Positions 18,466 to 26,158 of a DNA stretch of 64,000 nucleotides are shown here, in pieces (within the stretch, counting starts at the first letter, position 1; each line of letters opens with the position of its first letter). A program made the position numbers and the translations under genes. Under the pieces are notes generated by a model. It was given only the letters and a program-made list of their open reading frames with translations. It was not told the DNA's origin and did not search any database. This DNA comes from an uncultured Burkholderiales bacterium (lineage in GTDB: Bacteria; Pseudomonadota; Gammaproteobacteria; Burkholderiales; Burkholderiaceae_C). The stretch spans positions 16,355 to 80,354 of the forward strand of contig CAIJQQ010000012.1 of assembly GCA_903822825.1 (NCBI GenBank), in the 5' to 3' direction.

Positions 18466-19014
18466 ATGAAGCCCCTCATTTGCAGCCGATGGAAAAGTCT
18501 GGACCGTCTGGCAAGCGCAAGCCTGTTGAGCATGTGCTCGCTGAGCCCGCTTTTTTTCGGCGGATGTGCCGCCCCCAACGGTGCGCAAACGCCCATCACC
18601 ACGCCAGCCGCAAATTTGCCAACAACCGCGCCCCTGGACAAGTCAGCCGTGCTTGCTGCTCCTTCAGCCAGCACCTCGCTGGCACCCAGTGCCAAAGACT
18701 ACCGAAAGGATGCTGCACACCATGTGTATGCCAGTCAAAGTGAGCGTGTTTTCAAAGGACGCATGCCCCCCATGCTGTATGCGGTAGGGGTACTGAATGT
18801 GGACATTGACCGACAAGGTCAGATCAAGGCCATCAAGTGGGCACGCGCCCCAACGCATGCCCCTGAAGTGGTGGCCGAGATCGAGCGCATGGTCCACGGC
18901 GCAGCCCCTTTTCCTGTGCCCGTGAAGTTGGGGCAAGTCACCTACACCGATGTGTGGCTTTGGGACAAGAGCGGGCGTTTTCAGTTGGACACACTCACCG
19001 AGGGGCAGGACTGA
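18466..19014 (+). CDS. Putative lipoprotein with TonB-C-like C-terminal domain
   Basis: 182 residues from the ATG at 18466, preceded by AAGGAG with 10 bases to the ATG; an ATG at 18436 would add ten residues. The N-terminus is a lipoprotein signal peptide with lipobox LFFGGC (Cys near residue 33). A Thr/Pro/Ala-rich linker follows, then a domain about 60-182 with pattern YAVGVLNVDIDRQGQIKAIKW ending in VWLWDKSGRFQL, which resembles the TonB C-terminal/energy-transducer fold. There is no TonB membrane anchor, so it is likely an outer-membrane or periplasmic lipoprotein of unknown role. It converges on the channel gene with only 8 bases between stops. Confidence 0.65.
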   Translation: MKPLICSRWKSLDRLASASLLSMCSLSPLFFGGCAAPNGAQTPITTPAANLPTTAPLDKSAVLAAPSASTSLAPSAKDYRKDAAHHVYASQSERVFKGRMPPMLYAVGVLNVDIDRQGQIKAIKWARAPTHAPEVVAEIERMVHGAAPFPVPVKLGQVTYTDVWLWDKSGRFQLDTLTEGQD

Positions 19015-19022
19015 GCGGGTGA

Positions 19023-20897
19023 TCACTCGGCCTTGGGAGCGGCTTTGGTTTTCGGGCTGCTTGTTTTTTTGGTGGCCGTTTTCTTGACCGCCTTTGGCTC
19101 TTTCACAGCCTCGGATTTCTGGGAAGTTGCACGCGTTTTGGCCACCACGACGGTCTTGCCAGGTTTTGTGGTCTTCAAGGGCGCTGGCTTTTTCACCACC
19201 ATGGCTTTTTGAACAGGCAACACCGCCTTCGCGGGAACTGACTTTCTCGCAGTTGATTTCACGCCTGCAGTTTGGATGTCGACGCTTGCACTCTGTATTT
19301 GCTTCCACAGGTGCATCTCCTCAGGACTCAAGCGCCTTTGCTGCGTGGCAACTTTCTCGAATCGACCCGCGTGAGTCATGATGCCCAATTGCCTTATCTG
19401 GGCAATCAGCACCTTGTAATGCTCCACGGCGTGTGCGGCATTTTCAGCGATTTTGTGCAAAGGCAAGACAGAGACATCCTCCTTGAGTTCACGCTCTTTG
19501 CGGGCTTTGACGATCAGTCGATCGACCTCTTCTTCACTCAAGTGCAAGCGCTTGGCTTCGCGCTTGATCTGATCGCGCTCATCCTCGTCCAACACGCCAT
19601 CGGCCAGCATTTCGTACAACTCATTCTTGAGGGTTTCCCGCTCAATTCGAAGCTGGTCACTGAAGGCCGAAGACAGCAAGGCCGCAGGGATGGCAAAGAT
19701 ACCGATCCCCAACAAGGCCAGGATGATCGTCATCAAACGACCCATCGGTGTGACCGGAGAAATATCGCCGTAGCCCACCGAAGCCAAGGTGATGACTGCC
19801 CAATAAATCGATTGAGGTATGTTTTCGAACTTGTCAGGCTGGGCTTCATGCTCAAACAAATAGCCTAGGCTGGCGGTCATGATCACCAGCAGCAGCATGA
19901 CGAAGGCCGATGCAGCCAACACGGGCCACTCGCGGGCAATCACCCGGGTCAGTGTGGCGGTCGCACCGGTGTACCGGGTGAGCTTGAGCAATCGCAGCAA
20001 ACGAAACACCCGCAGGAAACGCAGGTCAAACAAATGGTGCAGGAAGGCTTCCAAAAAGAACGGCAGCACGGCCAGCAAGTCAACAATGGCACTGGCGCTC
20101 TTGGCATGCCGAATGCGCCCCCAAACCGAATTGGCAAAGCCAGGGTTCTCCACACAGCAATACAAGCGCAGGCAATACTCCACAGTGAAAATGCCCACCG
20201 CCACAGCATCCAATATGATGAACTCCATGTTGAAGATGTAGTGCAAGCTCTGCACCGACTCCAGCACCACCGCAATGACAGACACGATCACCCACACCAC
20301 GATGAAGGTGTCAAAAATGTGGTGCAGGGTGCCGCCAAATGCACTCGGATAGACCACCGCATGGACTCTCTGGCGGAAAGTGCGGCCCCGGTTGACCTCC
20401 ACAAACTCATGCCAGGCAGGAATCAGGACACGGAACAATTTGAGGATTCGCAGCAACCGCAAAAACCGCAAAACGCGCAAATCAACAGGCACAAATGCCT
20501 GCAAATAAAACGGCGCGACAGCCAGAAAGTCAATCAGGGCAAACGGGCTTTTGACATAGCTCCATCGCTTGTGACGGGCTTGTACGAATTCATGGTCTTC
20601 AGGCGCCAGATACAAGCGCACAAGGTATTCAACGGTAAAAATCGCCACTGAAAAAACATCAAAGGCATGAAACCATGCCTTGTACGGATTGAATACAGCG
20701 GGTACTTGCTCCAGCATCAAGGCCATCAAATTGGCCACAATAAGCAAACCCACCCATTGGTCAATGGCCTTGTGGTAATTGCCTTGCAGGTGCGGGTCAA
20801 GTAACCAGCTGTACAGCCATTTGCGCATCGGCAAATCGGATGGGATGTGAACCTTGGGTTCGCTCAGGCTGAAGTGGGGGTCGATGGATGGTTTCAT
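19023..20897 (-). CDS. Tandem-voltage-sensor potassium channel with lysine-rich tail
   Basis: 624 residues from the ATG at 20897 (a GTG nine bases upstream is possible). It contains two four-helix voltage sensors and one pore. Sensor 1: S2 about 79-97 (IFTVEYLVRLYL), S3 117-135, S4 138-158 with R141, R144, R147, R150, K153, R156. Sensor 2: S1 194-216, S2 229-249 (IFTVEYCLRLYC), S3 268-286, S4 290-308 with R293, R296, R299, R302, K305, R308. Then S5 325-349, pore loop with filter TLASVGYGD (370-378), S6 386-413. A cytoplasmic domain has an EF-hand-like acidic helix pair (433-463), and residues 545-624 are a Lys/Ala/Pro/Thr-rich histone-H1-like tail. The filter indicates K+ selectivity. It follows an unknown membrane gene by 11 bases and is probably cotranscribed with it. 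Confidence 0.88.
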   Translation of the reverse strand: MKPSIDPHFSLSEPKVHIPSDLPMRKWLYSWLLDPHLQGNYHKAIDQWVGLLIVANLMALMLEQVPAVFNPYKAWFHAFDVFSVAIFTVEYLVRLYLAPEDHEFVQARHKRWSYVKSPFALIDFLAVAPFYLQAFVPVDLRVLRFLRLLRILKLFRVLIPAWHEFVEVNRGRTFRQRVHAVVYPSAFGGTLHHIFDTFIVVWVIVSVIAVVLESVQSLHYIFNMEFIILDAVAVGIFTVEYCLRLYCCVENPGFANSVWGRIRHAKSASAIVDLLAVLPFFLEAFLHHLFDLRFLRVFRLLRLLKLTRYTGATATLTRVIAREWPVLAASAFVMLLLVIMTASLGYLFEHEAQPDKFENIPQSIYWAVITLASVGYGDISPVTPMGRLMTIILALLGIGIFAIPAALLSSAFSDQLRIERETLKNELYEMLADGVLDEDERDQIKREAKRLHLSEEEVDRLIVKARKERELKEDVSVLPLHKIAENAAHAVEHYKVLIAQIRQLGIMTHAGRFEKVATQQRRLSPEEMHLWKQIQSASVDIQTAGVKSTARKSVPAKAVLPVQKAMVVKKPAPLKTTKPGKTVVVAKTRATSQKSEAVKEPKAVKKTATKKTSSPKTKAAPKAE

Positions 20898-20908
20898 GCA
20901 TCCCACTT

Positions 20909-21535
20909 TCAGAATTCAATTTCACCAACGCGAATTGGATCACCGCCCTTGTCGCAAAGCGTCAGGCGCAACTGGATCTTCTGGCTCAACATTTCGCCAT
21001 CGCTCAGCAAGGAGGCCACCACGGGGACTGTCGATCCCGGCGGCGTGGGCGTGAGTTTTTCGAGCACAAAATTGCCCGCCACTGTGAGGTCGGTTTTGTC
21101 GCATTTGGGCACCAGCCGAACCTGCGCGCCTGAAAAAGGATTGATGTGTGAGGCCCAAGGCCCATTGGCCTGGGTCAAAGCCTTGAAGCAAGCCCCCCAT
21201 CCGGGGCCTGTCGCGGCAGTGGCCGGCACTGGCACTGCATTGCCAACGTCCTGGGCTGAAGAAGCCTCGGAAGCAGTGGCCACGGCAAGGGCCTGACTGG
21301 CACAAGGGGCAGGTTGAAAACCAGCTGTGAGTCTGTTCGCAGAAGCGTTGCCCAACCACTGTAACCAAGCTTCGCCAGAACGCTTGCTGGTTTCAATTTT
21401 CAAACCTTCTTGGTAAGACAAATAGCCCACCCAAGAGACAAACACAATCACACCGAGCAGCATCACCCCAAAGAGTTGATCCATGACATTGGGCATACCG
21501 GAAGTGGGCTTCACTTCTGTATTTATATTTTTCAC
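20909..21535 (-). CDS. Unrecognised single-pass membrane protein, four cysteines
   Basis: 208 residues with a GTG start. A short cytoplasmic N-terminus, one transmembrane helix at about 21-40 (LFGVMLLGVIVFVSWVGYLS), an Ala/Val/Pro linker and a C-terminal domain with cysteines at 78, 116, 145 and 194, spaced as if forming two periplasmic disulfides. Conserved-looking patches are NPFSGAQVRLVPKCD (132-146) and QLRLTLCDKGGDPI (188-201). I do not recognise the family. Its stop is 11 bases before the channel ATG (or 2 before the alternative GTG), so the proteins are likely coexpressed; an accessory-subunit role is speculation. A 36-residue ORF overlaps its start by GTGA. Confidence 0.7.
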   Translation of the reverse strand: MKNINTEVKPTSGMPNVMDQLFGVMLLGVIVFVSWVGYLSYQEGLKIETSKRSGEAWLQWLGNASANRLTAGFQPAPCASQALAVATASEASSAQDVGNAVPVPATAATGPGWGACFKALTQANGPWASHINPFSGAQVRLVPKCDKTDLTVAGNFVLEKLTPTPPGSTVPVVASLLSDGEMLSQKIQLRLTLCDKGGDPIRVGEIEF

Positions 21536-21642
21536 GTTTTTTTTAATTTTTCCAAAATAAGACCATCGCCGAATTTTAAAACCTTGTCAATTGTGTTAAC
21601 CCATGGTGAGGCTGCGAACTGCACACCATCTTGAATACTCAC
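21532..21642 (-). CDS. Possible 36-residue ORF overlapping the next gene by GTGA
   Basis: On the minus strand a GTG at 21642 opens a frame of 36 residues (MSIQDGVQFAASPW start, EKLKKT end) whose TGA overlaps the GTG start of the 208-residue membrane protein in the classic 4-base coupling arrangement. The frame is open about 20 codons further upstream but has no ATG. There is no strong Shine-Dalgarno, and the region is A+T-richer than its surroundings. It may be a small leader peptide, or the tail of a decayed gene, or chance. It matches nothing I know. Confidence 0.25.
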   Translation of the reverse strand: MSIQDGVQFAASPWVNTIDKVLKFGDGLILEKLKKT

Positions 21643-21722
21643 TCCAGATAACTTAGTATGAATCGGCAGCTTGTCGCATTTCTTGAATACCTTGACCCAT
21701 TTTTAAACCCTGAAGACATAAA

Positions 21723-21745
21723 AAAACCCCGCTCAGCGGGGTTTT
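21723..21745. terminator. Terminator after the H-NS-like gene
   Basis: AAAACCCCGCT (21723-21733) and AGCGGGGTTTT (21735-21745) form an 11-bp stem with a very short loop (the inner CT/AG pairs probably open), with A- and T-runs on both sides. It lies 23 bases after the hns stop and separates it from the downstream membrane-protein/channel unit. Confidence 0.85.
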
Positions 21746-21768
21746 AATTCTCAATCCAGTGAATCGAT

Positions 21769-22062
21769 TCAGCCAATCATGAACTGGCTGCGGTCCTTTC
21801 CATCGATCCATTTCGGGGCCTTACCGCGTCCAGTCCAGGTTTGACCTGTTGCAGCATCACGGTATTTCGGAGCCACCTTGCCGGTGGGCTTGCCTGCTTT
21901 GGCCCCACGTCCAGGGAAAACATCTTGCGCGGTCAGACCGAACTCGGCCACCAAGGCACGGGCTTTGGCCACGGCACCCGCAATTTCATTTTGGCGGGCC
22001 TGCTCAATGGCTTTTTCAAGGGCTACGCGCTGCTCTAACAATTCTTTGTACGACTGACTCAT
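21769..22062 (-). CDS. H-NS family nucleoid protein
   Basis: 97 residues: an N-terminal coiled-coil oligomerisation helix (1-40, YKELLEQRVALEKAIEQAR), a flexible linker, and the C-terminal AT-hook-like DNA-binding core TGQTWTGRGKAPKW (72-85), the short H-NS/MvaT-like form typical of Betaproteobacteria. Such proteins bind AT-rich DNA and silence horizontally acquired genes. The gene stands alone with its own terminator. Its Shine-Dalgarno GGAG, 7 bases before the ATG, is buried in a perfect hairpin (see the separate entry), suggesting translational control. Confidence 0.9.
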   Translation of the reverse strand: MSQSYKELLEQRVALEKAIEQARQNEIAGAVAKARALVAEFGLTAQDVFPGRGAKAGKPTGKVAPKYRDAATGQTWTGRGKAPKWIDGKDRSQFMIG

Positions 22063-22068
22063 TGATTA

Positions 22069-22093
22069 ACTCCATTAAAAAAAATAATGGAGT
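22069..22093 (-). promoter_or_regulatory. Hairpin sequestering the hns Shine-Dalgarno
   Basis: In the mRNA, ACUCCAUUA (22093-22085) and UAAUGGAGU (22077-22069) form a perfect 9-bp stem with a 7-U loop. The 3' arm contains the whole GGAG ribosome-binding site of the hns gene; the AUG begins 6 bases after the stem. Such an A/U-rich stem is of the strength expected for a translational switch or thermosensor. A possible -10 (TATATT) lies just upstream on the minus strand near 22100. Confidence 0.55.
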
Positions 22094-22153
22094 GAATATA
22101 CCATAAATCTGAATAACTGCGTTACCTGAATTCCATTATCCATATGAAGGCAG

Positions 22154-23464
22154 TCACCCTTCGCCCGTTATGGCCATTTCAATCGGACAAGCCCATACTT
22201 TGTCAATGCGCCGACCATCAAGGCGCACAATTTCAAAGCGCCAGCCTTCCAACTCAATCAATTCTCCAGTCTGGGGCAATTGACCCAATACAAAAAGGAG
22301 CAAACCCGCCAACGTGTTGTAGCGGCCGCGGTCTTCAGATGGCAGCTCTTTGATCTCCAGTCGGGCCTTGAGCTCATTGATCGGCATCAAGCCATCCAAA
22401 AGCCATGAGCCATCATCGCGCTGTGTGGCCCAAGCCTCGGTCTGGGTCTCGGGCTTGAGCTCTCCAGTGATGGCTTCCAGCAAATCCAAAGGCGTGAGCA
22501 AGCCTTGCACCTCGCCATACTCGTCAACGACAAACAGCATTCGGCTGGATTGGTCTCGCAAATGCTCCAGCAGCTCCATGCCGCTGAGCGTTTCAGGGAC
22601 AAAGTGCGCTGGCTGCGCAAAGTGCTCTATGGGACGCGTCTCGGCAGGCGGCAGCGCCAGCAGCTGAGACACGCTGATGACCCCAAGCACATGCTCCAGG
22701 CCATCACGGCAAACGGGATACCAAGAATGGTGCCCTTGTTCACGCATGGCATTGATCCGGGCCATGGCTTCGGGCCGCGCCAATGCAGCGTCGAGCCACT
22801 GGACATCGCCTCTGGGCGTCATCATCGACGTCAAGGGCCGATCGTCCAGATGAAACACGTTGCGCACCATCTGGTGCTCGTGCTCCTCAATCAGTCCGGC
22901 ATGGACGCCTTCGGCCAAGCTGGCGGTGATTTCCTCTTCCGTCACTTCCTGGCTGCCCTTGCTGCTGATGCGCATGAGCTTGAGCACGCCTTGCGTCGTC
23001 AGAGCCAGCATTTTCACAAATGGCCCTGCCGCCCGAGCCAACCAAGCCATGGGACGGGAAACCCAAAGTGCCACGGGCTCCGGGTACAACTGACCAATGC
23101 GCTTGGGCACCAATTCGCCGAAGATGATGGTGGTGAAAGTGATCAGGGTGACCACGATGGCGGTGGCTGACAACGCTGCCGCCGCATCGCTCAGGCCCTG
23201 AGCGGTCAGATACTTTGCCAGACCGCCGCTGAAAGCGGCCTCTCCAACGATCCCATTGAGCACGCCGATCGAGGTGATGCCCACTTGCACAGTGGACAAA
23301 AACTGGGTGGGGTGCTCCAAGAGCGTGATGGCCACTCGAGCGCCCTTGTCACCCGCTTCATCGAGCGCGGCCAAGCGTGCTTTTCGACTGGAGGCCAAGG
23401 CCATCTCGGACATGGCGAACAGGCCATTGAGCAAAATCAGAAAGGCTATCAGCAAGAAATCCAT
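22154..23464 (-). CDS. CNNM/CorC-type hemolysin family transporter
   Basis: 436 residues from the ATG at 23464. The N-terminal DUF21/CNNM domain has about four membrane helices (DFLLIAFLILLNGLFAMSEMAL; VVTLITFTTIIFGELVPKRIG), followed by a CBS pair (about 200-325, with MMTPRGDVQWLD and MLFVVDEYGEVQGLLTPLDLLEAI) and a C-terminal CorC_HlyC domain. Members take part in magnesium/cobalt efflux or homeostasis; the name hemolysin is historical. A -10-like CACAAT (23471-23476, minus) ends 6 bases before the ATG with no Shine-Dalgarno. Divergent from apaH. Confidence 0.9.
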   Translation of the reverse strand: MDFLLIAFLILLNGLFAMSEMALASSRKARLAALDEAGDKGARVAITLLEHPTQFLSTVQVGITSIGVLNGIVGEAAFSGGLAKYLTAQGLSDAAAALSATAIVVTLITFTTIIFGELVPKRIGQLYPEPVALWVSRPMAWLARAAGPFVKMLALTTQGVLKLMRISSKGSQEVTEEEITASLAEGVHAGLIEEHEHQMVRNVFHLDDRPLTSMMTPRGDVQWLDAALARPEAMARINAMREQGHHSWYPVCRDGLEHVLGVISVSQLLALPPAETRPIEHFAQPAHFVPETLSGMELLEHLRDQSSRMLFVVDEYGEVQGLLTPLDLLEAITGELKPETQTEAWATQRDDGSWLLDGLMPINELKARLEIKELPSEDRGRYNTLAGLLLFVLGQLPQTGELIELEGWRFEIVRLDGRRIDKVWACPIEMAITGEG

Positions 23465-23564
23465 GACGCCATTGTGCCAAGGAAGTGCGAGAGCTTGCCT
23501 TGCACAACACCAGCGCACGGTGCACATGCCGTCAATTTGGGACAATCCACGCAAAGGGGTGTTT

Positions 23565-24395
23565 ATGGCAGTGTATTTGTTGGGCGACATCCAAGGGTGC
23601 GGCGCAGCGCTGGAACGTTTGCTGCGCAAGGTCGATTTTTCACCAAGCCGGGATGAGTTGTTTGTGCTGGGTGACCTGGTCAACCGAGGCCCCGACTCCG
23701 CCGGGGTGCTGCGCCGATTGATGGCTTTGGGCCACTCGGCACGCTGCGTGCTGGGCAACCACGACTTGCATGCGCTGGCCGTGGCCACGGGTTCGCGCAA
23801 GAGCAGCCGCATGGACACCCTGCAAGACCTGCTGCAAGCCCCGGACAGCGGCACCTTGCTCGATTGGCTGCGCCACCAGCGCATGGCCATTCAAGCCCAC
23901 GGTGTTCTGATGGTGCACGCGGGTGTCCTGCCCAGTTGGTCAGCCGCGCAAACCTTGAGCTTGGCCGCCGAGGTGGAGGCGGCCTTGCAGGGCCAAGGCT
24001 GGCGGGGTTTTTTACAACAAATGTATGGCAACCAATCTGCTGCTTGGGATGACGGTTTGCTGGGCATGGATCGCCTCAGGGTCATCGTCAACGCGCTCAC
24101 ACGCCTGCGCTTTTGCACGCCCGAAGGGGTCATGGAATTCGACACCAAGGACGGCGCCTTGGCGGCGCCCACAGGCTGCATGCCCTGGTTTGACGTGCCA
24201 AACCGGCAAACGGCCAGCGCGGTGATCGCCTTTGGGCACTGGTCAACCTTGGGCTGGCTGGGGCGCACCGACGTCTGGGCAATGGACTCCGGTTGCGTTT
24301 GGGGCGGTTGTCTCAGTGCGCTGTTGCTGGACCTGAAAACGCAGCAACACCGCTTGATCCAGGTCGATTGCGAACCCGCGCAGACACCTGGATGA
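23565..24395 (+). CDS. apaH: Symmetrical bis(5'-nucleosyl)-tetraphosphatase ApaH
   Basis: 276 residues of the PPP metallophosphatase family, starting MAVYLLGDIQGCGAAL. Motifs: GDIQGC (7-12), GDLVNRGPDS (about 37-46) and GNHDLHAL (about 66-73). The first motif has Gln in place of the usual His (GDxHG); Gln is common in ApaH proteins of Pseudomonas and Burkholderiales, so this is a family variant rather than a defect. The enzyme cleaves Ap4A to two ADP and also decaps Np4-capped RNA. AGGGG-type Shine-Dalgarno (AAAGGGG) precedes the ATG. Stands alone, followed by NUDIX. Confidence 0.93.
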   Translation: MAVYLLGDIQGCGAALERLLRKVDFSPSRDELFVLGDLVNRGPDSAGVLRRLMALGHSARCVLGNHDLHALAVATGSRKSSRMDTLQDLLQAPDSGTLLDWLRHQRMAIQAHGVLMVHAGVLPSWSAAQTLSLAAEVEAALQGQGWRGFLQQMYGNQSAAWDDGLLGMDRLRVIVNALTRLRFCTPEGVMEFDTKDGALAAPTGCMPWFDVPNRQTASAVIAFGHWSTLGWLGRTDVWAMDSGCVWGGCLSALLLDLKTQQHRLIQVDCEPAQTPG

Positions 24396-24436
24396 CCCCC
24401 TGCACCACGCACCCCTTTCAAAGACAGGTATAAATC

Positions 24437-25180
24437 ATGGCTGTGTCCAAACCCTTGTCCTTTGACCCCCGCCAAGTTCCTGTATCCCGTGTGGACAGCC
24501 ATCTGCCGCCCGTGCCCCACGCCAACTTGCAACCAGCCGCATTGCGCCAACGTTTTGCATTCCCTCCCGAATGGGCGCCAGAAATTGTCCGCGAACCGCG
24601 CTTTGGTGAGCGTGTGCCCGCACAAGCGGCCGTCTTGATTCCGATTGTGCTCAGAGATGCAGTAGACGGAGGCCCGACGATTTTGTTGACGCAGCGCAGC
24701 GCCCACCTGTCCACGCATTCGGGGCAAATTGCTTTTCCGGGCGGCAAAGTGGACGAGCAAGACCCGACTGTACAGGCTGCAGCCTTGCGTGAGGCGCATG
24801 AAGAAGTTGGCCTGATGCCACACCTTGTGCAAGTGCTGGGTGAGTTGCCTCAGTACGAGACAGGCAGCGCTTTTTTGGTGACGCCTGTGGTGGGCCTGGT
24901 GATGCCCAATTTTGAACTGACACCCAACCCCGGCGAAGTGGCCGATGTGTTTGAAGTGCCATTGGCCTTTTTGATGAACCCAGCCCACCACCGTCGCCAC
25001 ACTGTGGACTGGCAAGGTGGGCAAAGGGAGTGGTTTTCGATGCCCTACACCGAATACAAATCCGATGACCAAGGAAAAAGCGCGCCTGTCGAGCGCTACA
25101 TTTGGGGGGCGACAGCAGGCATGTTGAGGAATTTCTACCGTTTCTTGCTGGCCGAAAACTCAGTCTTGGAGGTGCGATGA
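24437..25180 (+). CDS. CoA pyrophosphatase, NUDIX family
   Basis: 247 residues. An N-terminal extension of about 70 residues precedes the NUDIX fold; the NUDIX box runs GGKVDEQD (with Asp at the sixth position after G) then REAHEEVGL, about residues 98-122. The upstream LTQRSAHLSTHSGQIAFPGG block is the NUDT7/YeaB signature of coenzyme A diphosphatases, which split CoA into 3',5'-ADP and 4'-phosphopantetheine. Its stop overlaps the start of the CobD/CbiB-like gene by ATGA, so they are translated from one mRNA. Confidence 0.9.
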   Translation: MAVSKPLSFDPRQVPVSRVDSHLPPVPHANLQPAALRQRFAFPPEWAPEIVREPRFGERVPAQAAVLIPIVLRDAVDGGPTILLTQRSAHLSTHSGQIAFPGGKVDEQDPTVQAAALREAHEEVGLMPHLVQVLGELPQYETGSAFLVTPVVGLVMPNFELTPNPGEVADVFEVPLAFLMNPAHHRRHTVDWQGGQREWFSMPYTEYKSDDQGKSAPVERYIWGATAGMLRNFYRFLLAENSVLEVR

Positions 25181-26154
25181 GTTTTTTTGCAATTCTTTTA
25201 GCACTGGCACTGGAGCAAGCCCATCCCATGACGGCGCAAAGCCGTGTCTTCAAAACCGTGGCCAGTTGGGCTGAGTGGGTGGCACGCACCTTGGATGCGG
25301 GCCTGCGCCACCAAGCATGGGTGGCTTGGGGCATGACCGTGATTGCCCCTGCGGCGCTGGTGATGCTGGTGCAGTGGCTGCTTGTATTGAGCTTGGGTTG
25401 GCTTGCAGGCGTGGTTTGGAATGTGGCGCTTTTGTACGTCACACTGGGCTTTCGCCAATTCAGCCACCATTTCACTGCCATACGGGCTGCCCTTGAAGAC
25501 GGCGAGGAAGCCACGGCCCGTGAATTGTTGGCCGCCTGGCAGCAGGTCAAGGTAGGCGATATTCCTCGCAGTGAAATCGTGCGCCACGCCATTGAGTACT
25601 CGGTGATCGCAGCGCACCGCCATGTGTTTGGGGTCTTCTTTTGGTACGCAGTGTTGTCCATCATTGGCCTGGGTCCAGCAGGCGCAGTGGTTTACCGCAT
25701 CACCGAATACGCTCGGGCCTGTTGGCATCGTCCACAGGCCGATGGCGCCCAGGTCAGCACTGCACTGAGCGAAGTCTCCCAACACGCCTGGCGTGCCATC
25801 GACTGGCTGCCTTCGCGCGCCACTGCTTTGGGCTTTGCCATCGTCGGCAGCTTTGAAGACGCCATGGACGGCTGGCGCAACCACGCCCAAAAATTTCCCG
25901 AAGACAACGACGGCGTGATCCTGGCCGCCACGGCCGGGGCCATCAACATCCAGCTGGGTGGCGCCGCTCTGCGCAGCGCGCCTGCAGGCGACGGCGAAGA
26001 GGGGGACTTGAACGACGCCATGGGCAGTACCAGCACCCCCGGGCGCCCTGCCGAAGTGGCACACTTCGCGCAGGTGGTGGGCTTGGTTTGGCGCACCGTG
26101 GTGATGTGGCTGGTGCTGGTGGCTTTGCTCACCATGGCCAAACTGCTGGGTTAG
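25177..26154 (+). CDS. CobD/CbiB (AmpE-related) family membrane protein
   Basis: 325 residues, start chosen at the ATGA overlap with the NUDIX gene and a GGAGGTGCG Shine-Dalgarno. Membrane helices at about 60-82, 150-175 and at the C-terminus. FSHHFTAIRAALEDGEEATARELLAAW, SEIVRHAIEYSVIAAHRHVFGVFFWY and DWLPSRATALGFAIVGSFEDAM are typical of the CobD/CbiB superfamily. No other cobalamin genes are nearby, so adenosylcobinamide synthesis is unlikely; the Burkholderiales members are an uncharacterised branch closer to AmpE. Function unknown. Confidence 0.82.
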   Translation: MSFFAILLALALEQAHPMTAQSRVFKTVASWAEWVARTLDAGLRHQAWVAWGMTVIAPAALVMLVQWLLVLSLGWLAGVVWNVALLYVTLGFRQFSHHFTAIRAALEDGEEATARELLAAWQQVKVGDIPRSEIVRHAIEYSVIAAHRHVFGVFFWYAVLSIIGLGPAGAVVYRITEYARACWHRPQADGAQVSTALSEVSQHAWRAIDWLPSRATALGFAIVGSFEDAMDGWRNHAQKFPEDNDGVILAATAGAINIQLGGAALRSAPAGDGEEGDLNDAMGSTSTPGRPAEVAHFAQVVGLVWRTVVMWLVLVALLTMAKLLG

Positions 26155-26158
26155 AACC

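Noticed and set aside
23891..25072. 393-codon minus-strand frame across apaH and the NUDIX gene
   Set aside because: It spans two real genes in antisense and has no domain; both plus-strand genes have clear family motifs.
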